A stretch of 64,000 nucleotides of DNA from Chromobotia macracanthus (Eukaryota > Chordata > Actinopteri > Cypriniformes > Botiidae), in contig JAZGTH010000067.1 in assembly GCA_036877525.1 (NCBI GenBank), positions 557,501 to 621,500 on the forward strand. Direction: 5' to 3'. Made by a program: the position numbers and the translations under genes. Below, piece by piece: positions 1 through 13,297 of this stretch (the stretch's first letter is position 1; each line of letters opens with the position of its first letter). Under the pieces are notes generated by a model. The model was not told where the DNA came from. It saw nothing but the letters and a program-made list of their open reading frames with translations, and ran no database searches.

Positions 1-82
1 CTCTCTCTCTCTCACTGTCTCTCAGGGTCTCTCTCTCTCACCGTCTCTCTCTCTCACCGTCTCTCAGTGTCTCTCTCTCTTT
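1..82. repeat. CT-rich simple repeat
   Basis: Runs of CTCTCT are interrupted by short CACTGTCTCTCAGGG and CACCGTCTC variants, so this is a degenerate CT microsatellite cut off by the window edge. It lies directly upstream of the CpG-rich stretch taken as the chst8 promoter. A GAGA/CT tract in that position may be part of the promoter or of the 5' UTR, but the sequence alone does not decide this. Confidence 0.85.
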
Positions 83-476
83 AAGAGGCGGCGCGGGTCG
101 GGTATAGCTGGAGTTTGCTCCTCATCGTCAGTGTTGTGAGTTTGGGTTCTGATCCGCTTCTCGTCCGCAGAACTCAGATTTGTATGACGGTTTTCTAGTG
201 AGTTTTTCTCCCGGTCTCTCCATCTTTTACTCGCTCGTATTGCATCTGCAGTCATCGCAGCTTCTCGTCACAGAGATCCACGAGAGAAAGACACGCGGGA
301 GAAGCGCATCAGAACCCGGATCAGATCCCGCGGATTTGGATCAGATACAGGGTCCGATCGCAACAGAAAGTGCAGGAGGATCTTGAGAAGAGCCGGTGGA
401 CACCGAGCTGCGCCCTTTCCATGGTGCTGAAATGATGTGATCCTCCACCAGACACAGCCGCTTCTCTTCTGGACAG
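83..476 (+). promoter_or_regulatory. chst8: CpG-rich promoter and candidate 5' UTR exon
   Basis: This stretch holds roughly 28 CpG dinucleotides in about 400 bases, while the following 12 kb is CpG-poor. That contrast is what a vertebrate promoter island with a first exon looks like. The densest part is GGCGGCGCGGGTCGGG near 87-102, and there is no convincing TATA box. ATG codons here open only short frames; the one at 421 stops after four codons, so the stretch fits a 5' UTR rather than a coding exon. The best exon end I can suggest is CAG at 474-476 followed by GTCGGT, which is a weak donor; CTA|GTGAGT at 198/199 is an alternative. Assignment to chst8 rests on same-strand order only: the next recognisable exon lies 12.8 kb downstream. 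It could belong to another transcript. Confidence 0.45.
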
Positions 477-3081
477 GTCGGTTCCGATTCTTCCTTCATT
501 ACTGCACGAACGGGTTCATTTTAGAAACAACACCGTGCAGTTAAAGATCTCAGCTGATAACCTGAGGACGAGTTCAGCTCTGCAACTTTGTTCTAACAGA
601 AAATGCCATTAACCAGAGTTTTCACCAACACCACGCAGTTACTGTTTACTTCTCTGGTAACTTGCCACCATTGATATAAAAGAGAAATGTTTATGCTTTT
701 GAAAAAGATACAAGAGTAACCATCTTTTGTTACCATGATAAATGCTCTCCATCACTGTACCCTTGATCAGGACATTTAACATCAGGTTACTTCAAGTTCA
801 CAAGTGGAGTCAGGCTGGTGGCGACATGCTTTCAGTGTAACAGTGCTTTTTAATGATAATGTAACTGTAAGAGAATTTTAACTGAAACCCAGAAAAACAG
901 ATTCATGATTTACAGTGGATGTGTTGAGTCTAAATTAATCCATTAGTTTTTTTATAAGCATACAAACAGGAAAAGTCAAAGTGCTTAAATTCAGCTGCTG
1001 TTGTAAAACAGAGGTTCAGTTTCTGAGGTCACAGCTTTTTTAAAGTTGAGCGTGTGGGGGGGGGCGTGCGTCTAGACGACACTATGATCAGACAGCAGAT
1101 TGAAACATCCTTCATTTTCTTTTGCTTTCTCTCTTCAGTTATGACTGTCACATTCATTTGTGGCACCTCATGATTTCCATGGTGAAACAGTATAAAAACT
1201 GCCCTTGTGACATCTGAGTGAGAATTGATCGGTCAGACTCTGTTGCTGATCTGTGGGGTCACTGCCTGTCTATGAATTTATATTCATACTTTCAAATTCT
1301 CCTGTCAGGGTGATATATCACACCCTGAAAAAATGCAAAAACACACTTCCTCTAACTGAGCTTTGAGCTTGTGTGTGTGTGTGCGCGTTTCTGTTCAACT
1401 GTGGTTTTAAAGATCAAGAATGATATTTAAAGTTGCTAGAGTAAAAGCCCATCCACACCAGGAACAGTAACAAAGATATAAAGATAACTATAAAATAACT
1501 ATCAGAAGAATGTATTTATTGTTATGTTGCACGCTGCAGGAAATATGCGATTCCTTTAAATTCTAAAGGATTCAATTTAGTGTCATTGTTTAATTGTTCA
1601 TCAGCTGGAAAAATGGCTCTGAAAGTAATCCCATAATATCCTTCCAGTTAAAACAATTTTTAAAATGTTCATTATCATCCATCCTGTGAACACCCTCTAA
1701 AGCTCACATTTGTTTTAACTTTCTTGAACTTTCTCAGTAGAAATAATTAAAACTAACAGCAATGGGACAACAGGACAAGGTCTTTAAAATTTGCTTGGAA
1801 ACCATCAGCATTAGCACAGAGTCTCAGCGCTGGCGTTCTACCAGCAGGCAGGAACACACTCGCACTACAGATGGTTCTGCGGTCCGCGTGTTCCCACAGA
1901 CCTGAGTGAAGATCCGATCCAAACTCTGCAGGGGAGAAGAGCTGAACGCAAGAACAAGTGAAAGACGGACAGAGACAATCAGATATTTGTGATGCCATGT
2001 GACGCAGGTGTGAATGTGTGTGTATGAGTGCATTGTTGTTTGCATGTGTGTTTGTTTGTTGGGAAGGAGTGTGTGAAAATAACATTTTACCTTAAAGCAA
2101 AGTATAATTTCCTTTTGATTTTAAGAATTGTTCGGATTAAGATATTTGCATTCTCATTACTGTGATGAAAGCCTCTTTATTTAGCATATGAAATATGAAA
2201 ATATACTTGACTGTCTTGCATATGAGTGTGTTTGTGTTCCTTCATCAGACAGTTTTAGTTCTCAATCATCTTTGCTCCATCTAAATACAGCGTGAATGCG
2301 GGGCTGAGGTTTGTCATCTTTTGTTTTTGCAGTGAAGTGTCTCATTGCTGAATGAACTGATGACAGAATCAGATTCAGTGTTTCTCAATGAGGGTTCTGC
2401 TTCAGATGAAAAGGTGTCTGGCCCTTTTTCCTGCTGAACAATGTTTTTAACATGTAGATATGGTATAAATTCTAGCCCAGAATATGACCAGACTGCATGT
2501 TCTGCTTTGAAGTTCACACATTGTGTATGTGTGAGTGTGTTCAGCAGGGCATGGGGAGAAGTTTCCAGTTAAACATTAAACTCCTGCATCTGCTTGTCTG
2601 GAGTGCTGAATTTTTTGCTATTTTGTCTGCTAAGGCAGTTTCAGAGATCTCTTAATAAACAGTTAAAGTTTAATGATGGCTGTTTGGCACGATGGGGGAT
2701 ATTAATTAAAAATCCCCCAGATGATAATAGCATGATTATAGGTTGTTTACAGTTGCCAAACAACCTGCCCTATTAATATACAATGTGATTCTGTGGTTTG
2801 TGCATATTGATGATTTTGAGGACAGCTTTGACTGGAATGGAGGTCAGTGGTTGCTGTCTGTAGGTGCTGTGATGCAGTCACTGTGTGAACAGTTGCTGCA
2901 CATCATACTGTAGCTGCTAATATATAACAGTTGTGATAATATATTGTGTGTTTTAGCACAACTGCTGTGCTGGCACATCAACATTCAACACTGTTTGATA
3001 AAGTGAGTGAGTTTGAGAGTTGTCTGAGTTGTTGTCTGAACATTCTGGATTGTCTTCAGTAGCGTGCAGACAGACAGCAAG

Positions 3082-3083
<2 letters not shown>

Positions 3084-3114
<31 letters not shown>
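3084..3114. repeat. TG microsatellite
   Basis: An uninterrupted TG run of about 15 units ends in GGTAAG. No coding context. Confidence 0.95.
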
Positions 3115-3116
<2 letters not shown>

Positions 3117-3330
3117 TAAGACCACCTGAGAAAGCTACAGCTCAGCGTGACACCTCAACACAGACTTCAAAGAAACACTCTCATCTTCTGTAACAGAGAG
3201 AGAATGAGGCAGAAAGCTGAGACAGAATGGAACGCCACAGCAAGAGTGTTTGTTTTGTGTCTACAGTCTTCACACTCTCTTGAATGTGTTCCTCTTTCAG
3301 GGCTAAAATCTGGGCTTTTCACTTTAGCCG

Positions 3331-3406
3331 TGCGTGTGTGTGTGTGCGTGTGTGTGCGTGTGTGTGCGTGTGTGTGTGCGTGCGTGCGTGTGTGCGTGCA
3401 TGCATG
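3331..3406. repeat. TG/CG-rich microsatellite
   Basis: A TGTGTGCG compound repeat that grades into TGCGTGCGTG and GCATGCATG. The Cys/Val and His/Thr frames crossing it on both strands are artefacts of the dinucleotide repeat. Confidence 0.9.
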
Positions 3407-4383
3407 AAGAGAAATAAATCAACAGAGTCCATAGAATGCCCGCACATTATAGCAACACAACACATGTGGTTTGTCTGACATGATCTATTGATGAAGCTAA
3501 CTGCCTGCAGACAATAGATAAAAGATGTCATTGATTTAATGAGTAAAGTGAAATATTATTGGTTCTAACAGTAGTGTCATCACAGCTGTATAAAACTGCT
3601 TTGAAACAATGTGTTGTACATGTCATTGACATGCCGTGACATGATACATGAATTGTTTATATGCATCAATATACATTTACATATACAATATGCATTTACA
3701 GGCATATAAACTACATGAACAGTGAGTGATAGCACACATCAGACCAAAACTGAGCAAACCTATCTCAACGCGCAGGTTATTTCAGTTAATGCCATTATTT
3801 TATTTATTCTAATTTTTGAAATGGGGGCAGTAATTTTGTCATGTTAAAGGTTTCATTTGGGAAACCCAGCAGACGTATGTCAACACATTTGAATCTTTTT
3901 TTCAGATGGTGTTAAAACTGTCCAGAGCTTTGGGACACGAGCGGTTTGATTTCAGTGCTGTTCCTCATCACCTTTAATGAGGACGAAAGGTCAGAACTTA
4001 AATATTCATCTGGGATGTCAGACAATCCCCCAAGGACTGAAGTTTAGAGAAGCAGCTGCAGTGAATAATGCATGAAGCATCTTCTCAAACCTTCAAACTG
4101 TTTGTTTGCTCTTTTATCCTTGTTGGATATCTGGTTAGAATTTCACTTGACCTCTGCTGTTACTTTCTTATCAAAAAATATCTAGAAAATACCTGAGAAA
4201 AACTCCCTGTAATACATTTAATGTTAAAATACTCCCTCATAATGAGGATAGACTATAATTATAAATCCAGAAACAAATAATGCATCATTTAAAGAAGCAA
4301 AAATGCACATATGAAGCAAAAAAGTATTGTTGCAAAGTCTATTAGCAACATTAGTCTATTACAGCTTTACTTAACTGCATACT

Positions 4384-4628
4384 GGGGACAAATTTGTACC
4401 CAAAAATGAGCAAAATCTGAGCAAAACCTTTTGTGGAAGTCCTTATTTATAAAAACACTAAACATATGAAACAGATTTTTACAAATGGTAAAATTGCTGA
4501 AAGTTTTCTGTCAGGGTCATAGTTTGGGTTAGGGTTATGTTATATTGTTTATAAATGACTGTGTATAAAAACAATAGAAGTCTATGAAAGGCCTCATTTA
4601 GATAAGAAAACGTGTATGTGTGTGTGTG
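4384..4628 (+). mobile_element. Interspersed repeat, copy A
   Basis: This copy matches another at 63064-63312. Both begin with GGGGA and a short gap to GTACC, share a TAAAAACACTA block, a GTTAGGGTTA-type core and the block TGTGTATAAAAACAATA followed by AAGTCTATG, and end in ATTTAGA and a TG run. The order is conserved with many substitutions, so these are old copies of one non-coding family. I recognise the CCCCATTTAGA...GTGTGTG type as a common fish intron repeat but cannot name the family. No transposase frame is present. Confidence 0.7.
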
Positions 4629-7600
4629 GTGTGTGAAGACTGCAAATTTGCAACAGAAGAACTGAGACACAATCACAGGTGGAGCCACAGATCTGTCACA
4701 CAGCAGCATCATGTCAAAAACAGACAGAAGAGAACAACAGGAAGTGTCAGTGTGTCCTTCCTCTCTGCTGGACTGTTTCTCCATCTGCTTCTGTTGCATC
4801 TGGTGACAGAGTGTTGATCAATCGCTGAAGTTCATTAGAGTCATTTGTTATGACCTAGTGTGAGTCTAATGAGCTGGCAAACCTAAAGGTGCAGCCAAAA
4901 ATCAAACTGTTCTGCTGTGATTCATTCAGGGACTGTCTGGACAGACTGAAATTCTACAGCCTTTACCTTTCAGTGATGATTATAGAGCTGCATGACACTT
5001 TGCAACAGAAGCCAAAACAAGAACTAGATCCTTTAGTTTTGTTATTCAGTATTTTTAATGCTCAGGACTGCTGCTCACACAGAGTAAATGTTCGGCTGGT
5101 GGGTATCATCCACTTCTGCTGCTACTGTAGGTGTCATAGCTGCATTATTCTGGGATTAAAGCACCATTCTCACAACAGTTCAGTCAGTAAATGATGGTAG
5201 AGTTTCTGCTGGATGTGTGATGATGTGTGATGTCGTGACTGATGCTGAGCTTCACTGAATATTCTGGATCTTCAGCAGGTGAGTTCTCTTCCATCTGAAT
5301 GCCACATCAGAGTTCATCACACGTGTGTGTTCTGCAGGGGAATCTGCAGCTGTCTAAGAAGTTCATCAGCTTCTTAATTTTACCTCATAAATCTGCTGTT
5401 TTCTGACCCGCTAGCAGAATTACTGTAAATCCACTACAACATCAGTGAAACTAAATGTGTATGAAATTACCCATGACTTACCTTCTTACAGCATGTATCC
5501 TGTATGTAATCAGTAATAAGATAAATTATAATGATGTCACAGAGTGTTAACATCACCCACATGAGCAGCAGTGTACAGAAGATAAAGTCACATGGTTTTG
5601 AAATGACGTGAGTGTCAGTAAATGAGCAGCAGTTCTTCACGAGCTTCTCTGGCTGTTTATCAGCATAAGAGAGATTTGTTGGCATACAGTTATTTTATAA
5701 ATGATATTTATTTCATAATTCCAGTAATAACAAGTTCTGCTGTCAGTTAAATCTTCTGTGTTTCTGCTTTCTGAAGCTGACAGTGATGTGTGGAAATGTC
5801 TCCAGTGGAACTCTGATGATGTGTAAAACTGCAGATTATCTGATGCTCACACGAGCAGATCTAATGTTTCTGCTGATTTATGATTCTGTTTGTCAGCACA
5901 CACCTGTTAAATATGTTTACACAAATCAATCAGTCTTGTGATTTGAAACCACTCAGAACACCAGAGACTGTGATGGTGAGATTCACTTCTCACATTCAGA
6001 GAAGTCTTGTTGTTCAGCTGGCTGGCCCACAGTTTGAAATGTGTTAAGAAGTCCTACAGTATGACGTGTAATGTAATAGCTGCAGAACTCCACACAGCCC
6101 TGCATTCATATGTAACAATCAATGTTTATCGTCTAAAGCATTAGATGATCAACAGAGAGGAGCAGTTAATAATCTGTGGACCACAGAGATTCAAGCTGGA
6201 CATTACAGGGTGACACACACACACATTTACAGTCTCATCCTGTTAAGTCATTATTGAGAGGTGTGTTGTGGTCCACAACCCAGCGAGTGTCACTCAAACT
6301 AATTTCACAGGTGTACAGTGTAGAGAGACTCACTGAAACACTGCTGAATGAAAGTGCCTTCAGTCAGGGTGAAACATTTTACAGAATTAGTCATTTCTGC
6401 AGTTTTTCAAAAGGAAATTGCTGTGACATCCACACATGGATCTGTGCTTGTACTGTTGGAAATGTATTTTGTTTCTATAGATGTAAAACGGTGTCATTGT
6501 TTTTCTGTACAAATCATACAGATCTGAACATGTGTGTGTGTCACATTTTCATCTAAAGACTACACTGCATGCACATGCACTACAACAAAATACGCCATCA
6601 CACAACTGAAGCCTCTAATTCTGTAAATGGTGCTGAAGGGGTTCTGAAACTGCTGTCCTGAAACTGTGGCAGTACTGTTCCAAAACTACAGAAGTAAACT
6701 ATATACTCCTAGTGTACTCCTAGCTGATGGTGTACTACTCACACACACTACTGTTAGTAATTTATCAGGTAAAGACATTTAGTGAGAATTGTCAAGTATT
6801 TATACTGATACACAATACTCTGGTCATGTCTGTTTAGCGCTGTATAATGAAACTTTGGGATCTGTGATGAATGATGCACTCAAGGTTGTAGCGCATCACG
6901 CGTCTCTAAAACGTGTGGGCTGGAGAAACACATGGCCTTCAGATGGAAGATGTTTTGTTTGGGGAGAGGATGTACTGTTACTCTGTACTGTTAGATGGTT
7001 TATGTACAGTAGATTCAGAGCTTAATGGATGTGGTTTACATCACAGATGTCGTACGTTATTCTTTACTGTTCATAACTGTATACGGTCATACAGTGAATT
7101 TATCTGCATTAGATGTGGCCTTTTCAAACACCTCGATTAACATGTACGTAGTATTACCCACACAAAAACACGAGACAAAACACAGAGCAACCAACATGCA
7201 CATAGAACATGAAGAGAAATCTGTCACCTTCCACTGTCACACTGATGTTAATAATATGGCTGTTAGGCCTTACTAACAGTTTTCTGTTAAACACTTATTT
7301 TCAGGTGAATGCTGTTGCAGTTGTGTGGGATTTCTCTCTGTTGTATTGTAACATCAGTGTCAGTCATACAGGAGTATAAGCACTGTGTTATTTAAACTAA
7401 ACTGTGTCCTTAGCAACTCGCTGAATTGTAGTAACACTGTGTAAAAAGCTTTAGTATAAAGTGTCTTGCATGATCATCAATGTCATGTAAATGCTTTTTA
7501 ACAGAATTCTTTCACTGCCTTTATAAATTCTGTCAATTCCCTTTTCAAGTCTGAACTGCAGCTCTTTAAATGGCTGTAATACAGGCGCTGTGTGACGGTG

Positions 7601-7864
7601 AATTATGATGGTAATGGAATACTGTGCTCTTAAAAGCCCCCTGAGCAGATGACAGATGAGGTGGGGCTCCGTCCTCTGTTCTCTGCTGCTAACCTGTATG
7701 TCGTGTGTAATGAAAAGCTCTTTATCCCGGAGTGGAGTCGCCCGCCCTCAAACTACAGTTTTGATGGGGTGTGTACTGTAAAATTACACAGTGGCAGAAA
7801 TGAGAGAGTGTGAAATTGTGCAGAGAAGAGTTATTTTACCCCTGCTGATGCTGCCTGCTGCATA
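4629..7864. other. No recognisable feature
   Basis: Intronic sequence with many short open frames. The longest, 6176-6556 on the + strand, encodes 126 residues of Cys/His/Ser-rich text with no motif I recognise and no splice context. The segment 7560-7680 has a denser, conserved-looking composition, but nothing in it can be named. Confidence 0.6.
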
Positions 7865-7884
7865 CACACACACACACACACACA
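7865..7884. repeat. CA microsatellite
   Basis: About ten uninterrupted CA units. Confidence 0.9.
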
Positions 7885-9860
7885 ATGACATACTGTGTTT
7901 CCATGCATGTAACCCCATGAGGGGGAGTCATATAAAAGGTTGCATATTTAGGTTTGATTCCCCTAAAGTAAAAAACACACTTCATATAAATGAAGGCTGT
8001 TCTAGGCTTTATGATGAGTTCATTTTTTAGCGTGGTGTTTTTCAGCAGTTTGGGTGTACTGGTGGGTTCTGCTGTTAGAGTTTATGTTGACAACATGTTG
8101 GGTTTTTTTTGGATGAATGATTGTTTGTTTCAAGAGCAAACAACATACAAAAGAACCAAGAAGGACCTGGTGACCTTTACCTGGGTATCTATGACATCAC
8201 TCAGCTTGTTAATGCAAATAATTGATACACATACAAATGTCAATTTTCTGCTCCTCTTCAAGGGAAATTAAGTGAAGACAGTACAATATGGACAGCTTGA
8301 TAAATACATGATCATACATTTCACTATGAAAACTACTAATACCTGGAATGAGAGGATGAGAGTGTGATATGGTTGTGAATTAATTTAATTGGAGGCATTA
8401 ATATGTTAGAAAGTGAGGAGTGAAGCCAGTTACACAGTTTTTTATATGTAATGTGGCCACATTAGAATTCATGAAGTCACAGGAATTCCTCTTAAAGTCA
8501 AGTGTCTTCTGACTCTGACCTCTGGGCAGCACAGGACGTGCTTTGAGTGCATCCCAGAATTCTGTTGTGATGGTGTGTTTGGCACAGACAGGCTGTATGT
8601 TGACTGATGAGACAGGCACCCGTCCAGTGGATTGTAATCTAGAAATCCCCTCTTGTTGATGCCAGAGCTCAGAGTCCAAACCACTGGCACCTCCAGATTT
8701 ATGAGGTCTATTTTTAACAAACTGGTAATGTCAGCACGCTGCCAGTGTTCAGTCTCCCTGAAAGAAACCACCAGGCCAGAAAACTCCTCTGCAGCAGGTC
8801 CTTCATTCATATGAAATGTGTGATTGATAGATAAATGTAATTTGGGAATTAGGAATTCATTCCTTTCGGGCCTGCTGTATTTTTGGGAACTTTGACCAAT
8901 GATTGCTCATGTCAGTGTTGTTGAAATGTTTCCCAGATGGAGAATCTGAGCTACTGTTGTCACATTCTCTTTCTTTATGAAGTGTTTGTAATAAGCTTTG
9001 ATTTGTATTGTCAGAGGCTGATGCATTAATCACAGTGTAGCTGGTTAACATGCTCCAGTTTGCCTCTGCTGCTAGATGATGTCACTGCATCATTATTCAG
9101 ACAAAGAGAATCTTTCTCCATTCATTGACGTCCTGGAGTCACTGTTTATTTGGATGAATATGTAAATAGTTTATTATCGTTTGTTTATAAAGTCAGGAGT
9201 ACTTTATTGTAGATGCTGAGCATCAGTATGAAGGGGACTGAAGTGAATCTGTCGTTTGCTCTTCTCACATTACAGTCACTAGTGAAGTGTGAGGATTGTG
9301 ACATCAGCATTTCTCTGCTGACCTTTCACTGATTTCACCTTCTTGTGCTTTGAAACGTGGAGAAGTCAGTGATGTTCTGTTGGACAGGGTAGAATAAACA
9401 CAGGAGACGAGAAATTACAGCACAAACCAACAGTTTCAGTTTTAATGTTAAACTTTAGTTTGAGAGCAGATAAGAACATATTCTAATATTAGAAATATCA
9501 AAAACTGAAATCATACTTAAATTATAGTCCATAACTGCACTTATTGAGACCCAGAAGATGAATCCAGTTCACTGAGTGAAGTGATGTGACACAATGAGAG
9601 CAGGAAGAAGCATTTAAGTAAATCAGGTCAGTTTTATGTTGACTGAAAGATCATCAGCTGGAATGTTGTTCACTTTCCTTTCACTTGGCTTCATGTGAGT
9701 TTCGGGAGAATGTGAGTATTCTCACTCTGTAAACAATAGAAATGAACCCTGAGAGAATCAATATGAGCTGCTGGTGAAGTAACACTGAATGTTATTGTTG
9801 CACCAATCACAGAAGAGCTACAGTGAGACGCTGGATCTGGGTCACCGTGGCTGTTAAAGT

Positions 9861-9862
9861 GC

Positions 9863-9893
<31 letters not shown>

Positions 9894-9907
9894 CCTCTCT
9901 CTCTCTG
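9861..9907. repeat. CT microsatellite
   Basis: CT repeat with single TTCT and CCCT interruptions, about 23 units. No splice-site context follows it, unlike the CT tract at 13229. Confidence 0.9.
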
Positions 9908-10242
9908 TTTTATATATGAACTATTTGCATTGATTCATTGGTGCTCGGGCTGCAGGAAACCGTTTCAGTCTTTGAGTTCTGTTCACACACAGTTCTGTTT
10001 AACAGTAACAAATTAAATATCAGCTTCTCTGCTTCATCATATTTACACACCACAACGAGCGCTGTCATTTTTTACATGTGAAAGTCAGGGCAAGAAGGGA
10101 AATAACTTAAACTGAAAATACATAAATATTTAAAAACTCCAAAGATAAAAGCTCTGTATTTTGTTAAAACTGAACATACAATCTAGACTAGATTTTCACA
10201 TTATGAAGAAAGGTGATATTTGCCCATTCAGAACTCGGACAC

Positions 10243-10296
10243 ATTGCTAGGGCATTGGGTGGTTGCCAGGGTGTTGCTATGCAGTTGTTAGGTTGT
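10243..10296 (+). repeat. GTTGCTAGG-type short repeat
   Basis: Degenerate copies of ATTGCTAGGGCATTGGGTGG and GTTGCCAGGGTGTTGCTATG. Related short clusters occur at 35101-35162, 52573-52622 and 54518-54578. This GTTGCTAGGGTGTTCTGG-like repeat is common in cyprinid introns, according to my recollection. The clusters here hold only two or three units each. Confidence 0.7.
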
Positions 10297-11479
10297 GTGT
10301 TCACCATCATGTAGTTATGATTGACATTCTCCTTAAAAATGTAAGTCTGTGGTATATGTTTGTCTGATGGTTTGTAGATCGGATTAAGAAAAAGTAACTG
10401 AAAAGTAACAATGTCTTATCTCTGCATTAATACTGCAGTCTGACACAGATCTGTATGTACAGTAGTGAGACTTATGAACTGTGACATAATGAAGTTTTGA
10501 AATGAAAGTTTTCTCTGGTGCTCATATGATCATGAATGACATCATATAGTTTTGGTTGGTGAGTTGAAGAAACCTCAAACCCAAAGTGTTAAACTGTAGG
10601 ATGTAACTCATGGTGGACAATAACAGAAGAAAAACCCCTCAGATTTGTCCTGAAGGAGAGAGCCGAGCCAGAAAATCACTGCAACACAAGCATCTGCAGA
10701 ACAATGGCTAAAATATTCCTTAGTGACCTTGAAATGCCTCTTACATTTACAATATATAAATATTTGCCTGTTCTGAGCTATTGAATTTTCAAAAGATACA
10801 AAAGATTTTGTAACCTTATTTTTATAAGTTATTTAGTTTATTACAACCTCATCTTAATAAAGAGTATTTAAAAATATACATAAAGGAAATAAAATGTTTC
10901 ACTGAATAAACAAGAAAGGAAGCGACATGATTGATTCAGCTTGTGCATCATTAAACAATAAAAATGTAAATAGTGTTGAAAGTGTCTCGTGGATCGTCTG
11001 TTTCAGTCTGTGGTGTCTGCCGCTCTGCTCTGTTCACTGTATAATTAACCAAACAAAGCTTATTGATTCTGCTTGTAGCTGAAATTTTTTGTGCGCAGGA
11101 GGTCAGGGCTTTGTTGGCTATAAATAAAAACAGAAATGCGGGGATGTAATAGATGCAGAAAGGAGGTTTCTGATATATTTTTCTGTCAGTTTTAGAAGGG
11201 TTTGAGGGTGGATCCAGTCTTTCTGCCTTTACTCATCTGTCATGTTAAGCTGCATTGATGCTGCGTGTGGTTTTATATCGTCTGAGGACAGGCCTGGATT
11301 TATTTAACACTGTATATCAGAAGATTGCGAGAGAAATGGCCATAAAACACAAGGTCTGCTGAGTAACAACAGACAGATTGTTTAGAGATGCACTCAATTA
11401 ACTTCCTGTATCACTTCTGTGTCAGTTTGTACAGAAATTGTTTTACAACTGTTTTAGATTTCATCAATGTGGTGTGTAC

Positions 11480-11527
11480 GTTTGCGCGTGTATGTGCACG
11501 CGTGCGTGCATGCGTGTGTGCGTGTGT
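11480..11527. repeat. GTGCGT-type microsatellite
   Basis: Interrupted GTGTGCGC/GCGTGCATGCGTG alternation (purine-pyrimidine). Such alternating sequence can adopt Z-DNA, but nothing in the context shows a role. Confidence 0.8.
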
Positions 11528-13222
11528 ATTGACCATGAGCATTTGTGTGACTAGTGAGTTTTTTGAGGAAACAACATGTTCTTAAATAAGGAAGCTATCG
11601 GAATTAATCAGAGGCTAAACACACACACACCTCACATTACTACACAATGCGTTCCTGTTAATAACAGCCCTGAATACATTAAATACAGTGGCATGAAAAC
11701 CTGCTCTCAGTTTAATTAAACTCTAATTACGATGATTACGTTACTCCAGTGAATGTGGAGAGTGTACATAAGTGTAAAATACAGAGCTAAGTCTGTCAAA
11801 GGCTTTTGTGTGTGAGACTGAACATTTACAGAGAGACAAAACACACTTCTGTCTCAGCACACTTCTGAGTAAGTTGTGATTCTGAAACTGCACCAAACAT
11901 GTAGATGTTTTTCATAAGATTTTACATTGACTTTGTTACTTTGTTTTCTCTGAACATCTTATTCTTGTCAGTTATTCAGGATTCATAAGAAGAAAGTACA
12001 GCTCTTGTGACTTCTGATAGCACAGACAGAAAACCTTCTGAGTCACTGAAAGTTTCATTTCTTCATGATTTTTAGATGCCCCAGTTTATAAAGAAAACTC
12101 AGATAAGCACTGTAATGTGTGTGGACAGTGTAACATCTCTGCCTTATTTCTGTATTGAATTTCTTTCTGTATTCTGTATTTTCTGTATTGAATTGCTCTG
12201 AACGAACTGGGTGGTACAGATAGTATCTCAGATTGTGTGACTTTTGTAGAATATATGTGCTGTTACTTAACAAAACCCACAAAGAACACCCTCTCAGATC
12301 ACCCTAGCTACTCAACAGTCACTCCAGTATTGTCATTAAGTTTCCCGGTGAACTGTGTATCTCGCTGTGACCGTCTCTCTAATGAGACTCACACACTAAC
12401 GAGTCTTGTTCTGCTGCAGAATATTAATTAAACTCACAACAGCAGCATGATACAGTTCCTGCTTTACCACAGGATGACAGAGAACATTTTCACATGTGTC
12501 TGTTTGCTTTTGTCTGTGTACTGTTACTGTATAATATTATACCTGCTGAAGATGTGTGTGTTTACACTGAACATCTCAATAACGGGACCTTCCTTGTATT
12601 TTATTTTTGTAGGTTACACATGAACTACAAACTGGAACATATTGGAGACACATGAACACACATTAGCATCTGAGAGGAAGAGTCCAATGCTCCTGTAACT
12701 GCCGGACTATTTGTGAAATATTTAAGTCTCATCACGACTCTGTAGATGCTCTTTAGAGGTTCCTCTCAAATGATTTTGCTTCACTGCACAGATTTTACAT
12801 AAGACATCGCGTGGCAGCCCAACAGACGATTAAAACTGTTTATTGTACAAAATAAAATTTTGATTGCAAACTTCACAGCAAAATGTTTGATGATGAATGT
12901 ACAGGAGTTTGTTTGGATTGTTTCTGATGTCAACAGCAGAAGTTCAAAGTGGATTGTCCTATCTGTTTTACTATCCTAACTGTGCAAATTATTTGTCCAT
13001 TTCCCTTTAAATATTTGCATGTAGCACTATTTTCTCACCTCTATGTGTGACCTCAGGTTTATAATACTTCACCAGTGCTGGATATATAAACTGAAGAGAT
13101 TCAGGTCTGGATTGAGTTTCATCTCTAACTGAAGTTGAGATTATTATTGCACTTCTAAAGGTGCCAGACTCAGTTCAGAATCCAGATTCTGAATTTAATC
13201 TGTGTGAATGAGGAATTCACAA

Positions 13223-13228
<6 letters not shown>

Positions 13229-13266
<38 letters not shown>

Positions 13267-13275
13267 TCTCTGCAG
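13229..13275 (+). promoter_or_regulatory. chst8: TC microsatellite used as 3' splice site
   Basis: About 21 TC units, one CCCTC interruption and then TGCAG lie immediately before the coding exon. This is an unusually regular polypyrimidine tract for a 3' splice site, and it is a dinucleotide repeat that can change length. The AG at 13274-13275 is the acceptor. There is no competing AG inside the tract, so the choice of acceptor is unambiguous. Confidence 0.85.
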
Positions 13276-13297
13276 GGGTCTGTTTCACACTGGGCTG

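Larger units (their letters stand above)
477..13275 (+). other. chst8: Putative chst8 intron 1
   Basis: This is the stretch between the CpG-rich candidate first exon and the signal-anchor exon. The 5' boundary is uncertain; the 3' boundary is firm, with a long pyrimidine tract followed by TGCAG at 13271-13275. It is AT-rich and contains microsatellites, one interspersed repeat copy (4384-4628) and a short GTTGCTAGG-type repeat (10243-10296), listed separately. In 477-3083, 3407-4383, 4629-7864, 7885-9860, 9908-10242 and 10297-11479 I see only short random frames. The segment 11030-11220 looks conserved by eye and is raised as a finding. Confidence 0.5.

Noticed and set aside
6176..6556. 126-residue plus-strand frame
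   Set aside because: No motif, no splice context and composition like random intron.
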